From NCBI GenBank assembly GCA_009926135.1, contig RFPL01000001.1, forward strand, positions 1-64,000: a stretch of 64,000 bases of DNA. Direction: 5' to 3'. The position numbers were made by a program, and so were the translations under genes. Below, in pieces: positions 36,604 through 44,255 of this stretch (its first letter is position 1; each line of letters begins with the position of its first letter). Under the pieces are notes generated by a model. The model searched no databases. It saw only the letters and a program-made list of their open reading frames with translations, and had not been told where the DNA came from. This DNA is from Sphingomonadaceae bacterium (GTDB lineage: Bacteria; Pseudomonadota; Alphaproteobacteria; Sphingomonadales; Sphingomonadaceae).

Positions 36604-37290
36604 TCATGGCGTGTCGTAATTGACCGGATGGTGCGTCAGCGGATCCCGGACAGCCCGGCCGGCATGATGCCGGGCCCAGTCTGGATCGGCGCGGCGAATG
36701 GCAGTCGCCGAGCGCGGATCGGGATCGAATCGCAAATGTATCAGCGCGGGTGCGCTCCATCCTGCCCGGTGTTTCAAACTGGCTGCGGACCGCCGGTATC
36801 GGCCGAGCCATGCCGCAGCGGGGCTCGCCGCGGCCATGCCCTCATAGCCGGGCCGCGCAATTACCGCAATCGGCATGGTGCGGGCGAGCCTGCGCCAGTC
36901 GCGCCAACGGTGCAACTGGGCCAGATTGTCGCTGCCCATCAGCCAGACGAAGTCGATATCGGGATAACGGCGGCGCAGCGCCCGGAGCGTGTCGACAGTA
37001 AAGACGGTCCCCAGCTCGTGCTCGATCGCGGTCGGCACGATCGGCGCGCGCCGCGCCATCTTCATTGCCGAGGCCAGCCGCGCCGGAAGCGGTGCCATGC
37101 CAACCCTGGGCTTGAGCGGGTTGCCGGGCGAGACGAGCCACCACACCGCATCCAACCCCAGCGCATCGCGCGCGAACAGGCTGATCCGCCGGTGCCCGCC
37201 GTGGGCCGGGTTGAAGCTGCCGCCCAGCAGCCCGACGCGCGGTTTTGCGCGGTTCAGGGCCGGACCTGCCCGCTGCCGCGTACGAGCCAC
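36604..37290 (-). CDS. nadD: Nicotinate-nucleotide adenylyltransferase
   Basis: This 228-residue nucleotidylyltransferase makes nicotinic-acid adenine dinucleotide, the substrate of the NadE encoded at 29360. It has RVGLLGGSFNPAHGGHRRIS (with the H-x-G-H pair), WWLVSPGNPLK, FVWLMGSDNLAQLHRW, and a C-terminal SATAIRR motif (usual I-S-S/A-T-x-I-R). The start is a GTG at 37290 inside the 3' end of proA, an overlap of 37 bases; no closer start preserves the N-terminal strand. Confidence 0.94.
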   Translation of the reverse strand: MARTRQRAGPALNRAKPRVGLLGGSFNPAHGGHRRISLFARDALGLDAVWWLVSPGNPLKPRVGMAPLPARLASAMKMARRAPIVPTAIEHELGTVFTVDTLRALRRRYPDIDFVWLMGSDNLAQLHRWRDWRRLARTMPIAVIARPGYEGMAAASPAAAWLGRYRRSAASLKHRAGWSAPALIHLRFDPDPRSATAIRRADPDWARHHAGRAVRDPLTHHPVNYDTP

Positions 37291-38531
37291 TTGTAAGTCG
37301 TCAGCCCTTCGAGCGCGACCGGGCCACGCGCATGAAGGCGGCCAGTGGCGATGCCGATCTCCGCGCCGAGTCCGAACTCGCCGCCATCGGCGAACTGGCT
37401 GGAGGCATTGTGCATCACGATAGCGCTGTCCACTTCGGCCAGGAAGCGTGCGGCCGCAGCCTGGTCCTCGGTAACAATCGCATCGGTATGGTGCGAACCA
37501 TGCCGGGCAATGTGGGCCAATGCCGCATCCAACCCGTCAACCACCGCGACCGAGAGGATCGCGTCGAGGTATTCTGTATCCCAGTCTTCCTCGGTCGCCG
37601 GGACAATCCGGGGATCCAGCGCACTGGCCCGCGCATCGCCGCGCAACTCGCAGCCAGCATCGAGCAATGCCGCGACGAGGCTGGCCGATTCGGGATAGAG
37701 CGCATCAATCAGCAGCGTCTCCATCGCGCCGCAAACGCCCGTGCGACGCAGTTTTGCATTGCAGGCGATCGCCTCGGCCTTCGCCGGATTGGCCTGGGCG
37801 TGCACGTAGGTGTGATTGATCCCGTCAAGATGCGCCAGTACCGGCACTCTTGCATCGGCCTGGACCCTCGCCACCAGGCTCTTCCCGCCGCGCGGCACGA
37901 TCATGTCGATCAGCCCAGCTGCGGTCAGCATCGCGCCGACCACGGACCGGTCCTGGCTGGGAACCAGTTGCACCGCCTCGGCCGGAACGCCCGCCTCGAC
38001 GAGGCCTGCAACCAAGGCCGCATGGATCGCGCGGTTTGAATGGACGGCTTCGCTGCCCCCGCGCAGCAGCACCGCATTGCCCGAGGCAAGACACAGCGCG
38101 GCGGCATCGGCGGTCACGTTCGGGCGGCTTTCATAGATGATGCCGATCAGGCCGATCGGCACCCGCACCCGCGAGAGGACGAGGCCATTAGGGCGCTCGG
38201 TCCGGTCAATTACCTGGCCGACCGGATCGGGCAGATCGGCCACCACCGCAACCGCATCCGCGATCCCTGCGAGCCGCTCTGCATCCAGCCGCAGCCGGTC
38301 CAGCATCGCGCTGCTGAGACCACGCGCTGCTCCGGCGGCCATATCCTGGGCATTAGCCGCAAGAATTGCCGATTCCTGAGCGCGCAATGCCTTCGCCGCT
38401 GCGCGCAGCGCCGCCTTCCGGCGCTCGGGCGCGAGCAGTGCCAACCGGGCCTGCGCCGCCCTTCCAGCCTGCGCCAGGGTAGCCACCAGCGAATCAGGAT
38501 CGCCATCCAGAGTGATTACGGGAGCCGACAT
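37254..38531 (-). CDS. proA: Gamma-glutamyl phosphate reductase
   Basis: This 425-residue aldehyde-dehydrogenase-fold enzyme reduces gamma-glutamyl phosphate in proline synthesis. It carries VPIGLIGIIYESRPNVT, NAVLLRGGSEA, the catalytic Cys in LRRTGVCGAMETLL, and SDAIV-like HHTDAIVTED. The ATG at 38531 gives the usual N-terminus; upstream in-frame codons are not protein-like. It overlaps nadD downstream and is divergent from the M23 peptidase gene across about 160 bases that must carry both promoters. Confidence 0.95.
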   Translation of the reverse strand: MSAPVITLDGDPDSLVATLAQAGRAAQARLALLAPERRKAALRAAAKALRAQESAILAANAQDMAAGAARGLSSAMLDRLRLDAERLAGIADAVAVVADLPDPVGQVIDRTERPNGLVLSRVRVPIGLIGIIYESRPNVTADAAALCLASGNAVLLRGGSEAVHSNRAIHAALVAGLVEAGVPAEAVQLVPSQDRSVVGAMLTAAGLIDMIVPRGGKSLVARVQADARVPVLAHLDGINHTYVHAQANPAKAEAIACNAKLRRTGVCGAMETLLIDALYPESASLVAALLDAGCELRGDARASALDPRIVPATEEDWDTEYLDAILSVAVVDGLDAALAHIARHGSHHTDAIVTEDQAAAARFLAEVDSAIVMHNASSQFADGGEFGLGAEIGIATGRLHARGPVALEGLTTYKWLVRGSGQVRP

Positions 38532-38691
38532 TGTGCTGCTGCGCCTATCACTTGCCAAACAGTTCCCGCAACCCAATCAACTCGTCCCGCGAGTCTTTCG
38601 ATTCAACGACAACCGTTTGCGGCAGATTCGCCTACCCTCGGGATACCTGCTAGCGGGCCGCATCAAAGGTCATCAAGGGCTCGGGGTCGTC

Positions 38692-39849
38692 TTGCAAAAT
38701 CTGACCGTTGGCGGGGTAAGGGACCGCCTGCGGAGCTGGTTCCCGGATCGCGAATTTTTCATGCGATCGCAGGGGCAGGTCCGTTTCATCAAAGTTTCGG
38801 CGAAAGTGCAGATGGTGGGTGCCGCCATCGTTGCAGCGCTGCTGGTCGCATGGCTGGTCTCGATGGCCGGCATGGCGGTATCGCAATATCTCGCCACGCG
38901 TGATCGGCTCGCCTTGCTTGATCGTGAAGCCAAGGTAACGACCGCCGAAAGCCGCGTGGCCGAGTATCGCGATGATCTGCAAAGCGTCGCCGAAGACCTG
39001 ACCCGCCGCCAGGACGCGCTCGAAAAAATGACGGACGTCCTGCCGGACGACATCAAGGCTGCAGATACGGTTTCCGATTCGAGCGGTGAGGCCGCCAGGA
39101 CCGTCGACAAGGTCAGCGCCGCCCTGCCCGAAGCCGGCGGCCTGGCCAGGATCGAAGCTCGCCAACTGGCCCTGGTTGAACGCCTGACCCGCTTTGCCGA
39201 CCGCCGCGCAGCATCGGCGGCGCAGCGCATCCGCGCGCTGGGTCTCGATCCCAATGCCATGGTTGCGCGGCTCAATGATCGTTCGGCCCAGGGTGGTCCG
39301 TTGATCGAACTGTTCGGGCCGAAAAAGCGCGCGCTTGATCCGCGCTTCGAGCGGCTGGGGCTCAGCCTGGCGCGGATGGATGCGCTGGAGCGCGGGCTGG
39401 CCGGGATTCCCCAGCACACACCGGCCAACCTCGATTACATTTCATCGGGCTTCGGGTACCGCGCCGATCCCTTCACCGGCGGCGCAGCCTTCCATGCCGG
39501 TCTCGACTTCAAGGGTCCGGTTGGCGCGTCGATCTATGCCGCCGCAGCCGGGACAGTCCGGTTCGTCGGGGTCCAGCAGGGCTATGGCAATGTGGTTGAA
39601 ATTGACCATGGCAATGGGCTGATGACGCGCTATGCTCATATGTCGGGTTTCAGGGCGCGGGTCGGCCAGTTGGTCCAGGCGGGGCAGATAATCGGATTGA
39701 TCGGCAGCACCGGTCGGTCGACTGGACCGCACCTTCATTTCGAAGTTCGGATCAACGACCGAGCGGTAAATCCCCGGCCATTCCTTGAGGCAGCGGTACA
39801 TGTTCAACAAGAAAGCAGCGGCCTCGGCGCCGCGTCCAACAGGCAGTAA
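38692..39849 (+). CDS. M23 (LytM) peptidoglycan endopeptidase, membrane anchored
   Basis: This protein of about 385 residues has a transmembrane helix at about 35-60, a coiled-coil periplasmic region at about 75-170, and a C-terminal M23 domain with intact zinc motifs (HAGLDFKGPVG and HLHFEVR). It should cleave peptidoglycan cross-links. The conserved N-terminal stretch SWFPDREFFMRSQGQVRFI starts before any ATG, so a TTG at 38692 is the likely start; a GTG at 38512 would run into the proA 5' end. The last 50 bases overlap the bactofilin gene, so the two are translationally coupled. M23-bactofilin pairs are linked to cell-shape control in several bacteria. Confidence 0.88.
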   Translation: MQNLTVGGVRDRLRSWFPDREFFMRSQGQVRFIKVSAKVQMVGAAIVAALLVAWLVSMAGMAVSQYLATRDRLALLDREAKVTTAESRVAEYRDDLQSVAEDLTRRQDALEKMTDVLPDDIKAADTVSDSSGEAARTVDKVSAALPEAGGLARIEARQLALVERLTRFADRRAASAAQRIRALGLDPNAMVARLNDRSAQGGPLIELFGPKKRALDPRFERLGLSLARMDALERGLAGIPQHTPANLDYISSGFGYRADPFTGGAAFHAGLDFKGPVGASIYAAAAGTVRFVGVQQGYGNVVEIDHGNGLMTRYAHMSGFRARVGQLVQAGQIIGLIGSTGRSTGPHLHFEVRINDRAVNPRPFLEAAVHVQQESSGLGAASNRQ

Positions 39850-40231
39850 CACCATGCGCGGATCGACCTTCTCGGTCCTTGGGGCCGATATGGCGATCAA
39901 GGGCAATGTCACAGCTTCCACCGACCTGCACATCGACGGCAAGGTCGAAGGCGATGTCACTTGCAGCTCGCTGGTCCAGGGCGAAACCGGCGAGATCGTC
40001 GGCGCGGTCAAGGCCGAAAGCGCCCGGCTGGCCGGGATCGTCCGCGGCTCGATCTCGGCGCGCGAACTGGTCATCCTCAAGTCCGCCCGGATCCATGGCG
40101 ACGTGCATTACGATGCGCTGACGATCGAGCAGGGCGCGCAGGTCGACGGGCGCTTTGCCCCGCGCGGCGTCGGCCAGCCGGAAGACAGCCCGGCCGAAAG
40201 CGTCGAAAAGCTGCTTACCCTGGCGGGCTAG
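39800..40231 (+). CDS. Bactofilin
   Basis: This 143-residue polymer-forming cytoskeletal protein has a DUF583/bactofilin beta-helix. It begins STFSVLGADMAIKGNVTASTDLHIDGKVEGDV and continues with regularly spaced glycine/valine turns to about residue 120, followed by a disordered tail. Bactofilins self-assemble without nucleotides at the membrane and recruit peptidoglycan enzymes. The ATG at 39800 has GAGG upstream and lies inside the end of the M23 gene. Its stop overlaps by four bases the stop of the convergent acyl-CoA ligase. Confidence 0.95.
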   Translation: MFNKKAAASAPRPTGSNTMRGSTFSVLGADMAIKGNVTASTDLHIDGKVEGDVTCSSLVQGETGEIVGAVKAESARLAGIVRGSISARELVILKSARIHGDVHYDALTIEQGAQVDGRFAPRGVGQPEDSPAESVEKLLTLAG

Positions 40232-41919
40232 GCCAGCCCCACTTCCGCGCCCAACGCCTTGCGATCCAGCTTGCCGATCATCGTCTTGGGCAGGCTCTCG
40301 CGCACTACCACTGCATCGACCCGCTCGTGCTTGCCGAGCTGGGCGTTGAGCCATTTTGCCAGCGCCTCGCCGCTCTCGGTCGCCGCTTCTTGCAAGGTGA
40401 CATAGGCACGCGGGGCCTCGCCCCGATAAGGATCGGGCACGCCAATCACCAAAGCTTCCTTGACTGCGGGATGGCGCAGCAACACGGCTTCCACCTCGCT
40501 AGGGAAGACCTTGAACCCGCCGACCGCGATCATGTCCTTGATCCGGTCAACGATCCGCAGATAGCCACCTTCCTCCAGCACGGCGACATCGCCGGTGCGC
40601 AACCAGCGTCCGTCAGGCCGCTCGGCAAAGGCCGCGAGCGCGGCTTCGGGCCGACGCCAGTAGCCGCGCATCACTTGCGGTCCCTGGATCGCCAGTTCGC
40701 CTGGCTCGCCGGGTGCCGCGTCCCGGGTGGGATTCTCCTTGTCGAGCAGGCGGATGCGGGTGCCGGGGATTGGCTGGCCGATGGTCCCGGGACGCTCCTC
40801 GCCCTCATAGGGATTTGCCGTCGCGACCCCGGCGGTTTCGGTCAGGCCATAGCCTTCGATCAGCCGCGCCCCGGTCGCCGCTTCGAACCGCTGCTTGAGC
40901 GGCTGCGGCAGCGGTGCCCCGCCCGAGATGCAGACCCTGAGCGAGCTGAAATCGGTCTTGCCGCAGTCCGGGTGATCAAGCAGTGCCTGGTACATGGTCG
41001 GCACGCCGGGCATCGAAGTGGCACGGACCCGCGCCAGGGTTTTCAGCGCTTGCCCGGCATCGAAGCGCGGCAACATGGCGATGCAACCGCCATGCGCGAC
41101 CGTGCGGTTGAGCACGCAGATATTGGCAAAGACGTGGAACAGCGGCAGCACACCGACAATCATGTCGCGGGCGTCCTGCTGCGGGTCGATCGCTTCGACC
41201 TGGCGAGTGTTGGCGGTAATGTTCTGGTGCGTCAGCATGGCCCCCTTGGGGGTACCGGTAGTGCCGCCCGTATACTGCAGCAACGCCAGGTCTTCTTCGG
41301 GGTCGAGAGCGGTCGGCGCTGGCGCTGTCTCGGCCAGCAGGTCATCCCAGCGCAGGGCTTGCGGCGGAACCTTGCTCAGCGCCTTGCGCGCGAACAATCG
41401 CATGGCAAGCCCCTTGGCCCAGGGCAACTGGTCCGCGAGCGAACCGACCACGAGCCATTCGAACGCGGATTGCGCCTGCACCGCAACGGCAGTGGGCAGC
41501 AGTGCGGAAGAATCGACCGTCACCAGCAGCCGCGTTCCCGAATCGGCGACCTGGGCCGCTAACTCGGTAGCCGTGTAGAGCGGTGAGAAATTGACCACCG
41601 TCGCCCCGGCCAGCATCGCGCCATAATACGCCGCCAGGTAGATCGGCACATTAGGCAGGAACAGACCGACCCGGTCGCCCTTGACGATGCCAAGCTGTTG
41701 AAGGCCGGCGGCAAAGGCCCGCGCTTCGCCATTCAGGTCTGCATAGCTGAACCGCCGCCCCATGAAATCGACCAGCGGCCGGTCCGCGAACCGGGCGGCG
41801 CTGTCGGCAAACATCTGGGGCACCGACAGCGGCGGAAAGATCGTATCCCATGGCGCAGGGTGCGCATAATGCGCCCGCCAGGGTTGATCGGGCGATGCGG
41901 CGGCCGTGCTGACAGTCAT
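40228..41919 (-). CDS. fadD: Long-chain fatty-acid CoA ligase
   Basis: This 563-residue adenylate-forming enzyme activates fatty acids to acyl-CoA. It shows the AMP-binding loop YTGGTTGTPKGAMLTH, EGYGLTETAG, LRTGDVAVLEEGGYLRIVDR, and the C-terminal catalytic lysine region GKLDRKAL. The N-terminus is soluble, as in FadD. It appears monocistronic, convergent with the bactofilin gene and preceded on the same strand by trcR. Substrate chain length cannot be read from the sequence. Confidence 0.93.
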   Translation of the reverse strand: MTVSTAAASPDQPWRAHYAHPAPWDTIFPPLSVPQMFADSAARFADRPLVDFMGRRFSYADLNGEARAFAAGLQQLGIVKGDRVGLFLPNVPIYLAAYYGAMLAGATVVNFSPLYTATELAAQVADSGTRLLVTVDSSALLPTAVAVQAQSAFEWLVVGSLADQLPWAKGLAMRLFARKALSKVPPQALRWDDLLAETAPAPTALDPEEDLALLQYTGGTTGTPKGAMLTHQNITANTRQVEAIDPQQDARDMIVGVLPLFHVFANICVLNRTVAHGGCIAMLPRFDAGQALKTLARVRATSMPGVPTMYQALLDHPDCGKTDFSSLRVCISGGAPLPQPLKQRFEAATGARLIEGYGLTETAGVATANPYEGEERPGTIGQPIPGTRIRLLDKENPTRDAAPGEPGELAIQGPQVMRGYWRRPEAALAAFAERPDGRWLRTGDVAVLEEGGYLRIVDRIKDMIAVGGFKVFPSEVEAVLLRHPAVKEALVIGVPDPYRGEAPRAYVTLQEAATESGEALAKWLNAQLGKHERVDAVVVRESLPKTMIGKLDRKALGAEVGLA

Positions 41920-41981
41920 GTCAGCCTAAGTGGGGCCGCAGAGTGCCCCGCGCAAGCGACAGGCCGAGCAGGACCGGGGAC

Positions 41982-42683
41982 TTAGCCTTCGTCTGTCGCT
42001 TCTGCGGCACGCTTGGCCTGCAACCAGGCGGCGGCTTCGGCTTCCTGAGCAGCATCCGAGGCGAGCTTGGTCTGGGCATCGCGTTCGGCCCGCAGCTCTT
42101 CGATCAGCGCTTCGCGGTCATCGCCCAGACGCAGATCGTCGCCAGCCTGATCGAGGAGCCCGGCCTTCTTGGCAGCCTTGGCCACGATCGCGTCAAGCTC
42201 ACGCTGGCTGCACAGGCCCAGGGTAACCGGGTCCTTCGCCTGGATGTTGGCGATGTTCCAGTGGCTGCGATCGCGGATCGCAGCGATGGTGTTGCGGGTG
42301 GTGCCGATCAGCTTGCCGATCTGCGCGTCTGAGATTTCCGGATGGTTGCGCAGGATCCAGGCGATGCCATCGGGCTTGTCCTGGCGTTTCGACACCGGCG
42401 TATAGCGCGGGCCCTTGGTCCGGCTGACCTGTGCCGGGGCCTTCTGCATGACCAGCGAATAAGACGGATCGTTCTGGCCCTTTTCGATTTCCGCCATGGT
42501 CAGTTCGCCCGAGCGCACCGGATCGCGACCTGTGTACTTGCTGCTGGCCAGATCATCGGCCATCGCGTTCACTTCAAGGATGTGGAGCCCGCAGAATTCG
42601 GCGATCTGTTCGAATGACAGCGCGGTGTTGTCGACCAGCCAGGAAGCAGTGGCATGGGGCATCAACGGGGTGGGCTGGGTCAC
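41982..42683 (-). CDS. trcR: Cell-cycle transcriptional regulator TrcR (DUF1013)
   Basis: This 233-residue DUF1013 protein is found almost only in Alphaproteobacteria. It contains MPHATASWLVDNTALSFEQI and FCGLHILEVNAMADD, a helix-turn-helix-like region (ISDAQIGKLIGTTRNTIAAI), and a C-terminal acidic coiled coil. Family members bind RNA polymerase-associated promoters and affect the cell cycle. The start is a GTG at 42683 with a GGCGGAG ribosome-binding site. A Rho-independent terminator of the upstream quinone-oxidoreductase gene lies just before it, so trcR has its own promoter within 42684-42802. Confidence 0.9.
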   Translation of the reverse strand: MTQPTPLMPHATASWLVDNTALSFEQIAEFCGLHILEVNAMADDLASSKYTGRDPVRSGELTMAEIEKGQNDPSYSLVMQKAPAQVSRTKGPRYTPVSKRQDKPDGIAWILRNHPEISDAQIGKLIGTTRNTIAAIRDRSHWNIANIQAKDPVTLGLCSQRELDAIVAKAAKKAGLLDQAGDDLRLGDDREALIEELRAERDAQTKLASDAAQEAEAAAWLQAKRAAEATDEG

Positions 42684-42710
42684 GGGAATTCTCCGCCAGA
42701 AATCGAGTTC

Positions 42711-42755
42711 AAAATAATAGGGCCGCCCCTTACCGGAGCGGCCGTGCGGCGGCCC
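42711..42755 (-). terminator. Rho-independent terminator of quinone oxidoreductase gene
   Basis: Read on the minus strand, GGGCCGCC (42755-42748) pairs with GGCGGCCC (42727-42720) and is followed at once by TATTATTTT (42719-42711). The GC-rich stem plus T-tract lies 48 bases beyond the oxidoreductase stop codon and ends transcription before trcR. Confidence 0.8.
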
Positions 42756-42802
42756 ATCTAGGTGATAGCGGCAGATTCGGCAAGGATTGAGTCACAGGGA
42801 AG

Positions 42803-43816
42803 TCAGGCCCGCAGCACGATCTTGCCGATGTGGGCCCCCGCCTCCATCCGGGCATGAGCCCCCGCAGCATCTGCCAGCGGGAACGACTGGTCCATGATCG
42901 GGCGCAGCTCCCCGCCGGTGAACAGCGGCCAGGCGTTAGCCGTGATCTCCTGCGCCAGCAGCGCCTTGAACTGGTTGGAACGAGGACGAAGGGTGGATCC
43001 AGTCAGGGTGTACCGCCGGCTCATGATCACCGCCATGTTGAGTTCGGCCTGCATCCCGCCCTGCACGGCGATAGTCACGTGGCGGCCATCCTCTTTCATG
43101 CAGCGCAGGTTCCGGGCGACATAGTCCCCCGCCACCATGTCGAGCACCAGTTCAACGCCCTGGCCATCGGTGATCCGCTTGACCTCTTCGACGAAGTCAC
43201 TCGCCTTGTAATCGATCGCGTGGTCGGCACCGATTGCGATCGCGGCCGCGCACTTTTCGGCATCGCCGCAGGTGACGATGACAGTCAGCCCGAAGGCCTT
43301 GCACAGCATGATTGCCATGGTGCCGATCCCGCTGGTGCCGCCGTGGACCAGGATCGTCTCGCCTTCCTTGGCCCAGCCACGCTCGAACACGTTGTGCCAG
43401 ACGGTAAACAGCGTTTCCGGCAAGGCCGCAGCCTGATCCAGCGGCATGCCAGCCGGGACGGGCAGGCAGTGGTCGGCCACGGCCAGGCAATATTCGGCAT
43501 AGCCGCCGCCCGAAACCAGCGCGCAGACACGCTGGCCCAGCATCACGTCGCCGACGCCATCGCCCAGCGCCACGACTTCTCCGGCGATCTCCAGGCCGGG
43601 AATTGGCGAAGCACCCGGCGGCGGCGGGTAAAGCCCGCGGCGCTGGATCACATCGGGGCGATTGACCCCGGCAAAGGCCACCTTGACCAGGACCTGGCCT
43701 GGACCCGGCACTGGCACCGGTACGGTTTGGGGCTGGAGCACTTCGGGGCCGCCCGGCGTTTCAAAGCCGATTGCGGTCATCGTTGCAGGCAGTGTCTGGG
43801 ACGTATTTCCGGCCAT
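42803..43816 (-). CDS. NAD(P)H quinone oxidoreductase / zinc-less alcohol dehydrogenase family
   Basis: This is a 337-residue medium-chain reductase of the PIG3/QOR type. It has MTAIGFETPGGPEVLQ, FAGVNRPDVIQRRGLYPPPPGAS, PGLEIAGEVV, the nucleotide-binding VHGGTSGIGTMAIMLCKAFG, and LRPRSNQFKA. The catalytic and structural zinc ligands of alcohol dehydrogenases are absent, as usual for quinone reductases. AAAAGG precedes the ATG at 43816. It is divergent from the DUF1192 gene. Confidence 0.9.
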   Translation of the reverse strand: MAGNTSQTLPATMTAIGFETPGGPEVLQPQTVPVPVPGPGQVLVKVAFAGVNRPDVIQRRGLYPPPPGASPIPGLEIAGEVVALGDGVGDVMLGQRVCALVSGGGYAEYCLAVADHCLPVPAGMPLDQAAALPETLFTVWHNVFERGWAKEGETILVHGGTSGIGTMAIMLCKAFGLTVIVTCGDAEKCAAAIAIGADHAIDYKASDFVEEVKRITDGQGVELVLDMVAGDYVARNLRCMKEDGRHVTIAVQGGMQAELNMAVIMSRRYTLTGSTLRPRSNQFKALLAQEITANAWPLFTGGELRPIMDQSFPLADAAGAHARMEAGAHIGKIVLRA

Positions 43817-43911
43817 TTGCCCTTTTCCCTGTTGGCATCGCAGCGCGCGGGCCCGGCCTAGCCTTTGGCCGTGTTGACAGCAAGCGCAGGAAGTCCGAAT
43901 TTGCTGACCAG

Positions 43912-44112
43912 ATGGACCACGACGACCGCCCCCGCGCGCGCAGCGATGCGGCCAGCCAACTGGCCCTGGAGCCACTCGACCCCCTCTCGCAAAACGAGCT
44001 GGCCGAGCGCATTGCGCTGCTTGAGACAGAGATCGCACGGATCAAGGCACACCGGGACAAGGTTTCAGCCCACCGGGCCGCAGGCGATGCCTTGTTCAGG
44101 CGGCCAGACTGA
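43912..44112 (+). CDS. DUF1192 family small protein
   Basis: This 66-residue protein is short, charged and mostly helical. Its core LDPLSQNELAERIALLETEIARIKAHRDKV matches the DUF1192 pattern, in which an L-x-E-L-x-E-R-I helix is followed by an A-H-x-x-A segment. The family is alphaproteobacterial and of unknown function. The ATG at 43912 lies 95 bases from the divergent quinone-oxidoreductase start, with no strong ribosome-binding site. A longer in-frame extension to 43771 would overlap the divergent gene and lacks family similarity. Confidence 0.8.
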   Translation: MDHDDRPRARSDAASQLALEPLDPLSQNELAERIALLETEIARIKAHRDKVSAHRAAGDALFRRPD

Positions 44113-44186
44113 TGATTTTCGGGGTGCCCCTTCGCAGCAGCGATCCGGCATCCCATATATGGTCCGATCGGGTTGGCCATATAGGT

Positions 44187-44198
44187 ATGGTTAACCAT
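44187..44198. promoter_or_regulatory. 12-base palindrome upstream of clpA
   Basis: ATGGTTAACCAT is a perfect palindrome 57 bases before the clpA ATG, in the only A/T-rich part of the 143-base spacer. It could be an operator for a dimeric regulator, but no cognate factor can be named, and a 12-base palindrome may occur by chance. Confidence 0.25.
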
Positions 44199-44255
44199 CC
44201 TTGTTCATACTCTTCGGCTATCGAAGGGTCACTCCATCCGTGGGAAGGCTTCTAA

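Noticed and set aside
39961-41562. A 533-codon open frame opposite the acyl-CoA ligase
   Set aside because: It runs through bactofilin and ligase codons in a shadow frame and lacks any family motif.
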